Below are positions 1-9,379 of a stretch of DNA of 64,000 nucleotides, piece after piece. Each line of letters begins with the position of its first letter. The stretch's first letter is position 1. The position numbers were made by a program, and so were the translations under genes. The stretch is from Gammaproteobacteria bacterium (GTDB lineage: Bacteria > Pseudomonadota > Gammaproteobacteria > Pseudomonadales > Pseudohongiellaceae): assembly GCA_030831165.1 (NCBI GenBank), contig JAURLP010000012.1, forward strand, positions 62,001 to 126,000, in the 5' to 3' direction. The notes below the pieces were generated by a model, which had not been told where the DNA came from, did no database searches, and saw only the letters and a list, made by a program, of their open reading frames with translations.

Positions 1-416
1 TTATTGTGTTTATGGTTGCCGGCATGGCTGAGTCTCATCGCTGGCCATTTGATTTACCTGAAGGCGAGGCCGAGATTATTTCCGGTTATAACACTGAATA
101 TTCCGGGATGAAATTTGGTTTGTTCATGATTGGCGAATACATTGGCATGGTAGTGATGTCTGCGCTTATTCCAGTATTGTTTTTTGGCGGCTGGTTAGCA
201 CCGTTTGGACTGGAATTTGGTAATGAAATCTTTTCCGGTCTATTTTGGATGGGCGCAAAGACGACCTTTTTTCTATTATTTTTTGTGCTGGTCAGGGCTG
301 CTCTAGTTAGGCCTCGTTATGACCAGTTGATGAGTTACGGTTGGTTGGTGATGCTGCCATTATCACTAGTAAACTTGTTAATTACCGGTGCAGTGGTTTT
401 ATATCAGGCGGGTTAA
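1..416 (+). CDS. nuoH: NADH:quinone oxidoreductase subunit H (C-terminal part)
   Basis: The window opens inside this gene; about the last 138 codons are present and the frame is open to base 1. NuoH is the membrane subunit of respiratory complex I that contacts the peripheral arm and helps form the quinone-binding chamber. The visible stretch [17 protein letters not shown] is the family hallmark loop lining the quinone site, followed by several hydrophobic helices and the C-terminal arginine-rich loop (RPRYDQLM) before the last helix. nuoI follows after 49 bases, which fits the usual nuoH-nuoI order. Identification is secure; the start lies outside the window. Confidence 0.96.
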   Translation, partial: IVFMVAGMAESHRWPFDLPEGEAEIISGYNTEYSGMKFGLFMIGEYIGMVVMSALIPVLFFGGWLAPFGLEFGNEIFSGLFWMGAKTTFFLLFFVLVRAALVRPRYDQLMSYGWLVMLPLSLVNLLITGAVVLYQAG

Positions 417-465
417 AATTTTCACATGCCAAAAAGCATGTTGGGATATTGGAGATTTAAGATAA

Positions 466-1014
466 ATGTTTAAGGCGATCGGCAAACAGATACATATTAT
501 TTGGTCACAAATAGTTACTCTGTGGTTGGTATTTCTGCATTTGTTCAAGAAAGCCGATACGGTCGAGTATCCAGATGTTAAGCCTTATATGTTTCCACGT
601 TGGCGTGGACGCATCATCCTGACTCGTGACCCTGATGGTGAAGAACGTTGTGTTGCTTGTAATCTTTGTGCCGTTGCTTGTCCGGTTGACTGTATTTCCT
701 TACAAAAAACCGAAGATGAAAATGGTCGCTGGTATCCGGAATTTTTCCGCATCAACTTTTCTCGTTGCATTATGTGCGGTTTTTGCGAAGAGGCTTGTCC
801 AACCCACGCTATTCAATTAACGCCTGATTTTGAAATGGCCGAATATGTCAGACAAGACATGGTTTGGGAAAAAGAACATATGCTGATTCAAGGGACCGGC
901 AAATATCACGACTACAACTTCTACAAAGTCGCTGGGAAAGCTATTGGTGGTAAAGGCAAGGGTGAAGCGCAAAATGAATTGCCTCCAACTGATAGAAGGA
1001 GCCTGTTGCCATGA
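466..1014 (+). CDS. nuoI: NADH:quinone oxidoreductase subunit I (2x[4Fe-4S] ferredoxin-like)
   Basis: A 182-residue complex I subunit that carries clusters N6a and N6b and passes electrons toward the quinone site. Two ferredoxin motifs are visible, [12 protein letters not shown] (about residues 63-74) and [12 protein letters not shown] (about 102-113), each with a complete CxxCxxCxxxCP set. A short amphipathic/hydrophobic N terminus sits against the membrane arm, as usual. The C-terminal tail (after about 160) is variable and Lys/Gly-rich. The stop overlaps the nuoJ start (ATGA), indicating translational coupling. No anomaly seen. Confidence 0.97.
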   Translation: MFKAIGKQIHIIWSQIVTLWLVFLHLFKKADTVEYPDVKPYMFPRWRGRIILTRDPDGEERCVACNLCAVACPVDCISLQKTEDENGRWYPEFFRINFSRCIMCGFCEEACPTHAIQLTPDFEMAEYVRQDMVWEKEHMLIQGTGKYHDYNFYKVAGKAIGGKGKGEAQNELPPTDRRSLLP

Positions 1015-1493
1015 GTATTTTGTTTTATGCCTCAGCGCTGGTTGCTGTGTTGTCGACCATCATGGTGATCACGCGAGTTAATGTCGTCCATGCATTACTT
1101 TACTTCATTGTATCCTTACTCGCTGTCGCTGTGATTTTTTATACCTTAGGAGCCCCAATGGCAGCAGCATTGGAGGTTATTGTTTATGCAGGCGCCATTA
1201 TGGTGATGTTTTTGTTTGTCATGATGATGCTTAATCTGGGCCAGCGAACTATTGACCAGGAGAGAGTATGGCTTTCGCCAAACATCTGGATTGGCCCTAG
1301 TATTTTAGCGGCTATTCTGCTGGTTGAATTATTGCTTGGTTTAATCACAACTGATGCCACTATCGCTCATACAATGGTCGAGGCCAAAGAAATAGGTATC
1401 GCACTTTTTGGTCCTTATGTGTTGGCTGTTGAGTTGGCTTCCATGTTGTTGTTGGCTGGTTTGGTGGGCGCATTCCACCTGGCAAGGAAATAA
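1011..1493 (+). CDS. nuoJ: NADH:quinone oxidoreductase subunit J
   Basis: A 160-residue integral membrane subunit of complex I with five predicted helices. The conserved segment [23 protein letters not shown] (written here as a motif at about residues 54-76) includes the pi-bulge helix known to participate in coupling in this family. The start overlaps the nuoI stop by four bases. nuoK follows after four bases. Length and order match typical gammaproteobacterial operons. Confidence 0.95.
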   Translation: MSILFYASALVAVLSTIMVITRVNVVHALLYFIVSLLAVAVIFYTLGAPMAAALEVIVYAGAIMVMFLFVMMMLNLGQRTIDQERVWLSPNIWIGPSILAAILLVELLLGLITTDATIAHTMVEAKEIGIALFGPYVLAVELASMLLLAGLVGAFHLARK

Positions 1494-1497
1494 CTTT

Positions 1498-1818
1498 ATG
1501 ACGGTCATGATGCAAGCTATACCTCTGGAACATGGTCTCATATTGGCCACCATATTGTTTTTGCTTGGTTTGGTTGGGGTTCTAACAAGACGTAATCTAA
1601 TATTTGTATTGATGTCTTTGGAAATAATGCTGAACGCTGCTGGCCTGGCTTTTGTCGTTGGCGCATCTCGCTGGGGTGAAGCTGATGGGCAAGTAATGTT
1701 TTTAATGATTTTAAGTTTGGCAGCTGCAGAGGTTGCTATTGGTTTAGGGCTGGTGTTGCAGCTTTTTAACAAGCATAAAACTCTGGATTTAGACACTTTG
1801 AATAAGATGAGAGGGTAG
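1498..1818 (+). CDS. nuoK: NADH:quinone oxidoreductase subunit K
   Basis: A 106-residue, three-helix membrane subunit of complex I (MrpC-like). The start at 1498 is preceded by AAGGAA at 1484-1489; ATG codons at 1507 and 1510 are alternatives and would give the 100-103 residues more usual for the family. The same frame is open further upstream, inside nuoJ, but that part has no NuoK similarity. The key membrane acidic residues are visible: the Glu of MSLEIMLNA in helix 2 and the Glu of AAAEVAIGL in helix 3. The C terminus ends in the family-typical KMRG. Confidence 0.95.
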   Translation: MTVMMQAIPLEHGLILATILFLLGLVGVLTRRNLIFVLMSLEIMLNAAGLAFVVGASRWGEADGQVMFLMILSLAAAEVAIGLGLVLQLFNKHKTLDLDTLNKMRG

Positions 1819-1829
1819 GAAAGGGCCGC

Positions 1830-3677
1830 ATGATTGATTTACTTTGGTTAGTCCCGACCATTCCTGTAATCGGATTTTTAATCCTGACGTTTAGTTGTGG
1901 AAAACTGCCTGAAATTCCAGCTGGTATAATCGGGGCCGGTTCTATTGGCTTGTCATTCCTGTTTGCTATTCTGGCTGGAGTGGATTTCATGTCCATGTCT
2001 GAAGCAGGAATTCATTCTTATTCTCAAACTTTATGGACCTGGATTTCTGTTGGTTCATTTGAAGCAGGGTTTACGCTCTATCTTGACGGCGTATCGCTGG
2101 TCATGATGTTCATTATTACTGGTATTGGTTTCCTGATTCACGTGTATGCAACGGGTTATATGCATGATGACCCCAGCTTTGCACGCTTCTTTGCCTACAT
2201 GAATTTGTTTGTTGCAGCGATGTTGATTCTGGTGCTGGCTGACAATCTTTTATTATTGTTTATGGGTTGGGAAGGTGTTGGTTTATGTTCTTACCTTTTG
2301 ATCGGTTTCTGGTTTAAAGATCCATACAATGGCTACTGTGCACGTAAAGCATTTGTTGTGACACGTGTTGGTGATGCTTCAATGGCATTAGGCTTATTCT
2401 TGCTGTTTGCCAGTCTTGGCACTTTGAATATCCAAGAACTCATGGTGCTGGCTGAAGAAGAGTGGGTGGTTGGCAGTGGTATAGCAATAGCAGTCACTTT
2501 ATTACTGCTCGGAGGCGCTGTCGGTAAATCAGCACAATTACCCCTTCAAACATGGTTGCCTGATGCGATGGCTGGACCTACACCGATTTCAGCCTTGATC
2601 CATGCTGCAACAATGGTAACAGCTGGCGTATATTTAATTGCTCGCACCCATGTGCTTTATGAGTTGGCACCAAGTGTGCAATATCTGGTTGGCGTGATCG
2701 GCATGATTACTTTAATCATGGCCGGCTTTACTGCACTAGTCCAGAACGACATCAAAAAAGTATTGGCATTTTCTACAGTTAGTCAGATCGGTTATATGTT
2801 CCTTGCCTTAGGGGTAGGGGCATACAGTTCAGCGATCTTTCATTTAATGACGCATGCTTTCTTTAAAGCCTTACTGTTTCTAACAGCCGGCTCAATTATT
2901 CTGGCTATGCATCATGAGCAGGATATCTTCAAAATGGGAGGCTTGCGTAAAGACCTGCCCTGGAGTCATGCCTTATTCCTGATCGGAACTATAGCACTGG
3001 TAGCAATATTCCCAACCGCTGGATACTGGAGTAAAGAAGAAATACTCGCTTCTGCATTAACTAACGAGCATGGAGGCTATCTTCTTTGGCTCGGCGGTGT
3101 AGCTGGCGCTTTCATGACTGGGCTTTACAGTTTTCGTTTATATTTTCTAGTGTTCTTTGGTAAGAAAACTCATGACGGCCATGAAGTTATGGGACTGCAT
3201 CTGCAAGGCCCTTTGGTTGCGTTAGCCATTCTTTCTTTAATTGGTGGTTTTATTCATATCCCAGTTGAAGAAGTGTTTCATGCGCATGCAGAAGAGCATC
3301 ACGTTTCATTGTTTTATCAGGCGATTATGATTGGCCTGCCTTTATTAGGCGTACTTTGTGCGTACCTGATTTTTATAAAACAAAAACTGGATGTGGAAAA
3401 ACTGGCGGGCTCAGGTTTTGGTGCCAAGATGCATCGCTTTTTCTTTACCCAATGGGGGATGGACTGGTTGTATGACCGCGTTTTCGTGTTCCCATATGTT
3501 GGGTTGGCTAAGCTCAACAAGAAAGATTTTATCGACAGTATATATAACGGAACAGCCAGTTTTACTCGTTATCTCCACAGCGTCGTCATTGAAACCCAGA
3601 CTGGTCAAATTCGTTGGTATACCATGACTATGGCATTAGGTGTTCTCCTGGTAATCAGTATAGGAGTATTCGCATGA
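1830..3677 (+). CDS. nuoL: NADH:quinone oxidoreductase subunit L (antiporter-like)
   Basis: A 615-residue, distal antiporter-like subunit of the complex I membrane arm, homologous to MrpA/D. It shows the Proton_antipo_N stretch (YMHDDPSFARFFAYMNLF), the coupling Glu in LLFMGWEGVGLCSYLL, and the Lys/His-rich channel core (VGKSAQLPLQTWLPDAMAGP; ISALIHAATMVTAG). The C-terminal long lateral helix and anchor lie after about residue 480. Length is normal. The stop overlaps the nuoM start. Confidence 0.97.
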   Translation: MIDLLWLVPTIPVIGFLILTFSCGKLPEIPAGIIGAGSIGLSFLFAILAGVDFMSMSEAGIHSYSQTLWTWISVGSFEAGFTLYLDGVSLVMMFIITGIGFLIHVYATGYMHDDPSFARFFAYMNLFVAAMLILVLADNLLLLFMGWEGVGLCSYLLIGFWFKDPYNGYCARKAFVVTRVGDASMALGLFLLFASLGTLNIQELMVLAEEEWVVGSGIAIAVTLLLLGGAVGKSAQLPLQTWLPDAMAGPTPISALIHAATMVTAGVYLIARTHVLYELAPSVQYLVGVIGMITLIMAGFTALVQNDIKKVLAFSTVSQIGYMFLALGVGAYSSAIFHLMTHAFFKALLFLTAGSIILAMHHEQDIFKMGGLRKDLPWSHALFLIGTIALVAIFPTAGYWSKEEILASALTNEHGGYLLWLGGVAGAFMTGLYSFRLYFLVFFGKKTHDGHEVMGLHLQGPLVALAILSLIGGFIHIPVEEVFHAHAEEHHVSLFYQAIMIGLPLLGVLCAYLIFIKQKLDVEKLAGSGFGAKMHRFFFTQWGMDWLYDRVFVFPYVGLAKLNKKDFIDSIYNGTASFTRYLHSVVIETQTGQIRWYTMTMALGVLLVISIGVFA

Positions 3678-5161
3678 TACTAGTCTGGTTAATGTTGATA
3701 CTTTTTGCAGGTGGAATAGGCGCCTGGCTTTCAGAAAGTCGCGGCGTGGGGGTTCCAAGAGTTATCGCTTTAGTGGCTGTTCTGCTTGATCTAGCTTTGG
3801 TTATCTTTATGCTGCTGGCTCCAGAATCGATTGGACTCACTCCGGTGGCCAGTGAACAGGGCGAATGGCTGGTATTATTCCAGGCTGATTGGATTCCCCG
3901 CTTCGGTATTAGTTTTATTTTTGGGGCCGATGGCTTCTCATTATTACTGATTGCTTTGACCGTATTCCTTGGCCTTATTTCGCTTGGTTCTGCTTGGCAT
4001 GAAATAAAAGAACGTTCTGGTTTTTTCTATTTTAATTTATTGTGGACCCTGGCGGGTGTTATCGGCGTGTTTACCGCGTTGGATTTATTCCTGTTCTTCT
4101 TCTTCTGGGAAGTTATGTTAATTCCCATGTATTTCATCATCGCAATCTGGGGGCATGAAAATAAAGAATATGCGGCCATGAAATTTTTTATCTTCACTCA
4201 GGTTAGCGGGCTCTTGATGCTATTGTCGATACTGATGCTGGTATTCCTCAATTATGAAGCGACAGAAGTCATTACCTTTAGTTACTTTGACTTGCTTGAT
4301 AACAACTTATCTGGCGTGCTTGGCATGTTACTGATGTTAGGGTTCTTTATTGCCTTTGCGACCAAATTACCTGTTGTTCCGATACATAACTGGCTGCCTG
4401 ATGCTCACTCACAAGCTCCAACCGCGGGTTCAGTCATCCTTGCCGGTATTTTGTTGAAGACCGGCGCCTATGGATTGATACGCTTTACTGTGCCCTTATT
4501 TCCGGAACCTTCCATGGCTTTTGCTCCAATTGCAATGACACTTGGTGTCGTCAGTATTCTCTATACAGCCAAAGTGGCTTTTGCGCAAAATGACTTGAAA
4601 CGTTTGATAGCCTATACCTCCGTTAGTCATATGGGTTTTGTCGTGCTAGGGGTATACGCATGGAATGCACAAGCTCTGCAGGGTGCCGTGATGACCATGC
4701 TAGCTCATGGGTTCAGTGCTGCTGCACTATTTATGCTGGCTGGAGGTTTGCAACATCGTATTCATACCAGAGACATGGATAAGATGGGTGGCTTTTGGGG
4801 TGTGGCGCCCAAGATGTCCTTTATGGCTTTGTTCTTTACGGTTGCAGCCGTAGGTATGCCGGGACTTGGTAATTTCGTCGGTGAATTTTTAGTTCTGCTT
4901 GGTAGTTTTCAAGTAAGTATTACAACAACCGCTTTCGCAGCCCTCGGGTTGGTTGTGGCGGCTGTATATTCTTTAATTGTTATACAAAAAGTATTTCATG
5001 GAGAGAATAAAAATAACTACCAATTTGACGATTTGACCTTTATAGAAATGGCATGTTTTGCCTTAATGATGGTTGGTTTGTTATGGATGGGCTTGTATCC
5101 GCAAAGTATGCTGGATATGGCTGAGCCGACGCTGAGAAGCCTTGGTGTGGCTTTCCCATAA
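3674..5161 (+). CDS. nuoM: NADH:quinone oxidoreductase subunit M (antiporter-like)
   Basis: A 495-residue antiporter-like proton-pumping subunit of complex I. ATG 3674 is chosen because it overlaps the nuoL stop (ATGA) and follows TAGGAG at 3661-3666; the frame is open further upstream but only inside nuoL. Family hallmarks are FFFFWEVMLIPMYF (coupling Glu), FATKLPVVPIHNWLPDAH, AGILLKTGAYG and FAQNDLKRLIAYTSVSHMG. No frameshift or missing key residue was seen. Confidence 0.97.
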   Translation: MILVWLMLILFAGGIGAWLSESRGVGVPRVIALVAVLLDLALVIFMLLAPESIGLTPVASEQGEWLVLFQADWIPRFGISFIFGADGFSLLLIALTVFLGLISLGSAWHEIKERSGFFYFNLLWTLAGVIGVFTALDLFLFFFFWEVMLIPMYFIIAIWGHENKEYAAMKFFIFTQVSGLLMLLSILMLVFLNYEATEVITFSYFDLLDNNLSGVLGMLLMLGFFIAFATKLPVVPIHNWLPDAHSQAPTAGSVILAGILLKTGAYGLIRFTVPLFPEPSMAFAPIAMTLGVVSILYTAKVAFAQNDLKRLIAYTSVSHMGFVVLGVYAWNAQALQGAVMTMLAHGFSAAALFMLAGGLQHRIHTRDMDKMGGFWGVAPKMSFMALFFTVAAVGMPGLGNFVGEFLVLLGSFQVSITTTAFAALGLVVAAVYSLIVIQKVFHGENKNNYQFDDLTFIEMACFALMMVGLLWMGLYPQSMLDMAEPTLRSLGVAFP

Positions 5162-5210
5162 ATGATAGAACAGCTGAAATAGTGCAACTTAAGATGGTGC
5201 AACAGATTAA

Positions 5211-6677
5211 ATGAGTACTGATGTTCTTATAGATTTACTGCAAATTATCATGCTAACCCTGACTACAGTGGTTGTCATGCTAGTTGCTGGTTTTAAACGC
5301 GAGCATGGTTTAGTCAATGTTCTGACCACTGCTGGTTTAGCTGCATCCTTACTGGTTTTTGTGTTTGTAGACCCCGTTCTGCCTTTACAAGCTACTGAGC
5401 TTTTATATTTTGATGAATACAGTTTGTTTTTCTCTGCTCTCATTACTTTAGGTGCTTTATCAGTCAGCATACTGGCTTATCCATATTTTGAATCCCATAA
5501 CAGTCATAATGAAGAATTTTACATTCTCTTAATGACCGCAACCCTGGGTGCCGTTGTCCTCGCGTGTAGCACACACTTTGTCAGCTTCTTTATTGGTATG
5601 GAAATGCTGGGTGTCAGCCTTTATGCCATGATTGCTTATCCGGTGCATGCTGAAAAAAGTGCAAAATTTCCATTAGAGGCTGCGCTCAAATATTTGATTA
5701 TGTCAGGCCTGACCTCTGGTCTGATGCTTTTTGGTATCGCGCTTATTTATGCCTTAACTGGCACTATGTTCTTCAATGAAATATCTCCAGCTATTGAGGC
5801 TCAGGATCTTGCATCTAGCCCTGTAATTATTGCTGCATGGCTGATGATAATTTCTGCAGTTGCCTTCAAGCTATCTTTAGTGCCATTTCATATCTGGACG
5901 CCAGACGTGTATGAGGGCGCGCCAGTTCCGGTAACAGCTTATTTAGCAACGGTGTCAAAAGCTGCCATGTTAGCTGTAACCTTGCGCTTACTCTTGATTT
6001 CAGATGCCTTCCAGTATGAAGCCTTGATGTTGGTGCTTACCGTTATGGCCGCTGCTTCAATGTTGCTTGGTAATTTATTAGCGCTACTGCAAAGCAATGT
6101 TAAAAGGTTAATGGCTTATTCATCCATTGCTCACTTGGGTTATTTACTAATCGTTATTATTGCGGCGGCAAGTATTCCTGGGATTTTGAGCGTGGAGAGC
6201 ATGGGTTTTTATGTTGCGGCTTATTTCATTATGTCTCTGGGTGGCTTTGCTGTTATCAGTGCCATATCTAACTCAGGTAAAGAACTCGATATGATTAGTG
6301 ACTATCAAGGTTTGTTTTGGCGCAACCCATGGTTAGCATCTGTCATGATTACCGTTTTATTTTCACTGGCAGGTATTCCGCTTACTGCTGGCTTTATGGG
6401 TAAATTCTATGTATTTACCAATGGGCTGCAGGGTTCGCTCTGGTTCCTGCTTACTATGCTGATTATCGGCTCTGCTATTGGTCTTTATTACTACCTGAGA
6501 ATTATTTATGCCATCTTGCAACAACCTGGCAAAATTTCTAAGCAAGATCCTGCCATGCAGGCTATTCCTTTTGGTACTCATGCCGTTCTAGGGAGCATGA
6601 CGGCTATCATTATTTATTTGGGTGTTTATCCAATGCCTATGATAAATATCCTGCAGTCACTAGCCGCTGCGTTTTAG
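5211..6677 (+). CDS. nuoN: NADH:quinone oxidoreductase subunit N (antiporter-like)
   Basis: A 488-residue final subunit of the nuo operon and third antiporter-like membrane protein. Conserved pieces are FFIGMEMLGVSLYAM (coupling Glu), AFKLSLVPFHIWTPDVYEGAP, TVSKAAMLAV and NVKRLMAYSSIAHLGY. It starts 49 bases after nuoM. The next gene, a recombinase, is unrelated and lies 251 bases away, so the operon ends here. Confidence 0.97.
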   Translation: MSTDVLIDLLQIIMLTLTTVVVMLVAGFKREHGLVNVLTTAGLAASLLVFVFVDPVLPLQATELLYFDEYSLFFSALITLGALSVSILAYPYFESHNSHNEEFYILLMTATLGAVVLACSTHFVSFFIGMEMLGVSLYAMIAYPVHAEKSAKFPLEAALKYLIMSGLTSGLMLFGIALIYALTGTMFFNEISPAIEAQDLASSPVIIAAWLMIISAVAFKLSLVPFHIWTPDVYEGAPVPVTAYLATVSKAAMLAVTLRLLLISDAFQYEALMLVLTVMAAASMLLGNLLALLQSNVKRLMAYSSIAHLGYLLIVIIAAASIPGILSVESMGFYVAAYFIMSLGGFAVISAISNSGKELDMISDYQGLFWRNPWLASVMITVLFSLAGIPLTAGFMGKFYVFTNGLQGSLWFLLTMLIIGSAIGLYYYLRIIYAILQQPGKISKQDPAMQAIPFGTHAVLGSMTAIIIYLGVYPMPMINILQSLAAAF

Positions 6678-6807
6678 GGCTCTTATTATCTGTCAACTGT
6701 GCTCTAAGCTTTATCTAGCTTGAAACAGCGACTATTCATCGATATTCAAGCCTAAAATTGGCGTAATTATCCTATTTTTCTGATATTTATCTTGCAAAGC
6801 TAAACTC

Positions 6808-6828
6808 AGAGTGATAAAAAAGCACTCT
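6808..6828 (+). terminator. Weak hairpin downstream of nuoN
   Basis: AGAGTG and CACTCT form a 6-bp stem around an A-rich 9-base loop, about 130 bases after nuoN. There is no T-tract, so it is a poor intrinsic terminator. It is the only obvious inverted repeat in the 251-base gap, and the gap otherwise shows no gene. Confidence 0.25.
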
Positions 6829-6928
6829 ATTGCCCGTACAGAGACACAACAAATCGTTATAAAACAACAAGTTGAATAGCTTTATTAATTAAAAGCTCAA
6901 GAGAAAGCTCTACTATCAGGGAAAAACC

Positions 6929-7666
6929 ATGTCTGTATATAGCTATAGCCGAACATCTACCGTAGAAGAACAAGAAGAAAAGGATCTGGAAAGTCTGCTT
7001 GAGCAGGAAAATCTCCGTTTGCAAACTTATGCCCTGGCTCATGGCATGCATATTAATAAAAGCTTTCTGGATAGCAATCTCAAGTGGTCTGTAGAGTTTG
7101 CCAAGCGCTCAAAAGTTAAACAAATGCTTGAAATACTGAAACCAGGTGATGTGGTGCTCACCTGCTCAGTAGAACGAATTTTTAGTAGTTGTGACGACAT
7201 GCTGGCGGCTCTTAAGCTGTTAAAACAAAAGAGAGTCCGTTTATTCATTCTTGAACTTAGTGGGGAAGTGACCGCCGCAGAATTTAATCCATCTTTTAAT
7301 CGTTTGCTCGATGTTTTTCATAGTCTGGAAAAACGCAGATCAACTGAGCGTATCAAAACAGTCAAACAAAACCAGCGTAATAAAGGTCGCTTCCTGGGTG
7401 GTAGTCGGCCCTTCGGCTACATGATTCATTCCAATGGGCGTTTGATTGAAAACCCAATGGAACAAAGAGTGCTTAAAAAAATTATCAAAATGAAGAAAGA
7501 AGGTAAATCCTTGCGGGCAATTTCCTCAGAAGTCAGCACCCCGATGGTCCCTGTCTCCTTTAAAACAGTGCAACGCCTGCTAAAAAAACATGAAGCAGCA
7601 TATGAATCAACTCCCGATTCTGGCAATAATTCAGATAAAGAACCCACACGTCCCGATAATCAGTAA
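6929..7666 (+). CDS. Serine recombinase (resolvase/invertase family) with altered active site
   Basis: A 245-residue protein with an N-terminal resolvase fold (about 1-135), a conserved linker and Recombinase-domain start (GRFLGGSRPFGYMI, about 153-166), and a C-terminal helix-turn-helix-like part (SLRAISSEV...FKTVQRLLKK). The nucleophile region YSRTS gives Arg8 and Ser10, exactly the gamma-delta resolvase positions, and Arg60 matches Arg45. The D-R-x-x-R motif is changed: it reads E82-R83-I-F-S86, so the last catalytic Arg is Ser. The tail after 220 is hydrophilic. No inverted-repeat ends or cargo were found nearby, so it may be a domesticated recombinase or a DNA-binding derivative. Confidence 0.82.
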   Translation: MSVYSYSRTSTVEEQEEKDLESLLEQENLRLQTYALAHGMHINKSFLDSNLKWSVEFAKRSKVKQMLEILKPGDVVLTCSVERIFSSCDDMLAALKLLKQKRVRLFILELSGEVTAAEFNPSFNRLLDVFHSLEKRRSTERIKTVKQNQRNKGRFLGGSRPFGYMIHSNGRLIENPMEQRVLKKIIKMKKEGKSLRAISSEVSTPMVPVSFKTVQRLLKKHEAAYESTPDSGNNSDKEPTRPDNQ

Positions 7667-7674
7667 GCCTGAGC

Positions 7675-7985
7675 TTAGCCTGGCTGGGTTATTGCTTCTT
7701 GCCTGAGTTGCTTTTGGTAAGACAAGATTTTCAGTTCTTCACGAAAAGGCAGTGTTTTTGCATCTGAATGAAATTCCTCTTCCAGTGCGTCTGGCAATAC
7801 AGACTAAACAAAACTTGTGCACATAAAAATAGTTCAAGGCTATCTCCATCGGTATAACCAGATAAGATATAAGACTCGACATTCACGCCTCTGCTAGTTG
7901 CTGCTTCACAAACAGGCTTAAGCGCTAATTCCCGAAATTCCAGCTGCGAGTGTTGTGGGAAATCATCAAGCTTTTTGTTGCTGAC
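7675..7985 (-). pseudogene. Decayed hypothetical gene upstream of lolC
   Basis: On the minus strand, one frame reads about 60 protein-like codons (…LDDFPQHSQLEFREL…, …SYILSGYTDGDSLELF…), then the protein-like signal moves to another frame (VLPDALEEEFHSDAK… to a stop at 7675-7677). Neither part has a convincing start, and the first frame has a TAA shortly upstream. The most likely reading is a small cytoplasmic protein gene broken by a frameshift near 7800. I do not recognise the family. The remaining bases up to lolC hold no other gene. Confidence 0.45.
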
Positions 7986-8128
7986 TCTTTGTTATGAAAT
8001 ATGTCTCTCTTCAGTATAGTAAAAGCCTCAATTTTCACCTTTTGTTCTAATGACTAAAGCTTCCTTGACCTGCCAGCATCATGCCTGCAAAATTGCTGCT
8101 TGCTTTCAACCAGGCGCTATTACCAAGA

Positions 8129-9379
8129 ATGCTGAAAAACACGTCGTTATTTATAGGTCTGCGTTACATACTTTCGAAGAAAGATAATCGGGTCATCTCA
8201 TTCACTTCTCTGGTGTCTATGGCTGGATTAACTCTAGGTGTGCTGGTCATTATTCTTGTGCTGGCTGTATTTAACGGCGCCCAAGGCGAGCAAAGAGAGC
8301 GGACGCTCATAACAGTACCTCACGCAGACATCTATGCCGACAACAATTTTACACGATGGCAAGAAGCCGCCAATTTATTGTCACAGCAAAATGGTATCGA
8401 GAGTGTTTCCGCCTATATTAGTCTTGAGGCCATGCTCAGCAAGAATGGTATTCACCAGGTCACCGAGGTGAAGGGCATCATTCCAGAAGCTGAAGCGCTA
8501 ACTTCAGATATTGAAGCCAGCATGTTGCAAGGCAGTTTAAGTGCATTACGTGCCGGCGAACGCGGGATCATCATGGGACGCAGACTGGCTAGCGCCTTAC
8601 GCTTGCTTCCCGGAGATGCTGTAAACCTTATTGTTCCTGAATTAAACAGTAATTCTTCTCGCCTGAAAATGAATATGCATACCTTTACAGTAGTTGGGGT
8701 TTTCGATGTCCAGTTCAGCATTGGATCTGAACTTGCTCTTATTCATCTAGATGACAGCGTCGAATTACTTAATCTCGGCAGCATTGCTGAAGCTGTGCAT
8801 TTACGCTTGAAGCTTGATGATATTTTCAATGCTGCCAATATTGTTGGCTCAAGCCTCGACCTCCTGGCAAATGCATTCCCCGGGCTTGAGTATCAAGGTG
8901 AAGACTGGAGTGTCAGTGAAGCAAGCCTGTTTAACGCACTCAAGATGGAAAAAATCATGACTTGGTTCATGCTGATGATGATAGTGGCCATTGGTGCCTT
9001 TAATATCATTTCCACCCTGGTGATGGTTGTTTCAGAAAAAAAAGCTGACATTGCAATTCTCCGCACCATGGGCGCGGGGGGGAGAACCATTATGGCTATT
9101 TTTATGGTACAGGGATTGTTTGTGGGTATTAGCGGGACTATCTTAGGGGCAGTTCTGGGCCTTTTGATCGCAGCAAATTTCGACAGTATCGGGCAAATAA
9201 TTGAAATGCTGTTTATCCCTGACGGCATGTTCATGCTAAGTATTATTGAGACGGACATTCAAAGTATGGATGTTGTAATTACTTGCCTGTTTGCCTTACT
9301 GATCTCATTTTTAGCCACGCTCTATCCGGCATGGAAAGCGTCGCGTATCCAGCCAGCGGAAGTTTTACGTTATGAGTAA
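8129..9379 (+). CDS. lolC: Lipoprotein-releasing ABC transporter permease LolC
   Basis: An inner-membrane permease of the LolCDE complex that extracts outer-membrane lipoproteins and hands them to LolA. ATG 8129 (MLKNTSLFIGLRY) matches the family N terminus. An upstream ATG at 8081 in the same frame would add 16 atypical residues, and neither start has a strong ribosome-binding site. The topology is one helix (about residues 25-50), a large periplasmic MacB-like domain, then three helices (FtsX domain) ending in [19 protein letters not shown]. It overlaps lolD by eight bases. Confidence 0.93.
   Translation: MLKNTSLFIGLRYILSKKDNRVISFTSLVSMAGLTLGVLVIILVLAVFNGAQGEQRERTLITVPHADIYADNNFTRWQEAANLLSQQNGIESVSAYISLEAMLSKNGIHQVTEVKGIIPEAEALTSDIEASMLQGSLSALRAGERGIIMGRRLASALRLLPGDAVNLIVPELNSNSSRLKMNMHTFTVVGVFDVQFSIGSELALIHLDDSVELLNLGSIAEAVHLRLKLDDIFNAANIVGSSLDLLANAFPGLEYQGEDWSVSEASLFNALKMEKIMTWFMLMMIVAIGAFNIISTLVMVVSEKKADIAILRTMGAGGRTIMAIFMVQGLFVGISGTILGAVLGLLIAANFDSIGQIIEMLFIPDGMFMLSIIETDIQSMDVVITCLFALLISFLATLYPAWKASRIQPAEVLRYE

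Noticed and set aside
8893-9258. 121-codon antisense frame inside lolC
   Set aside because: It is a shadow of the hydrophobic helices of lolC; the sense frame is clearly coding.
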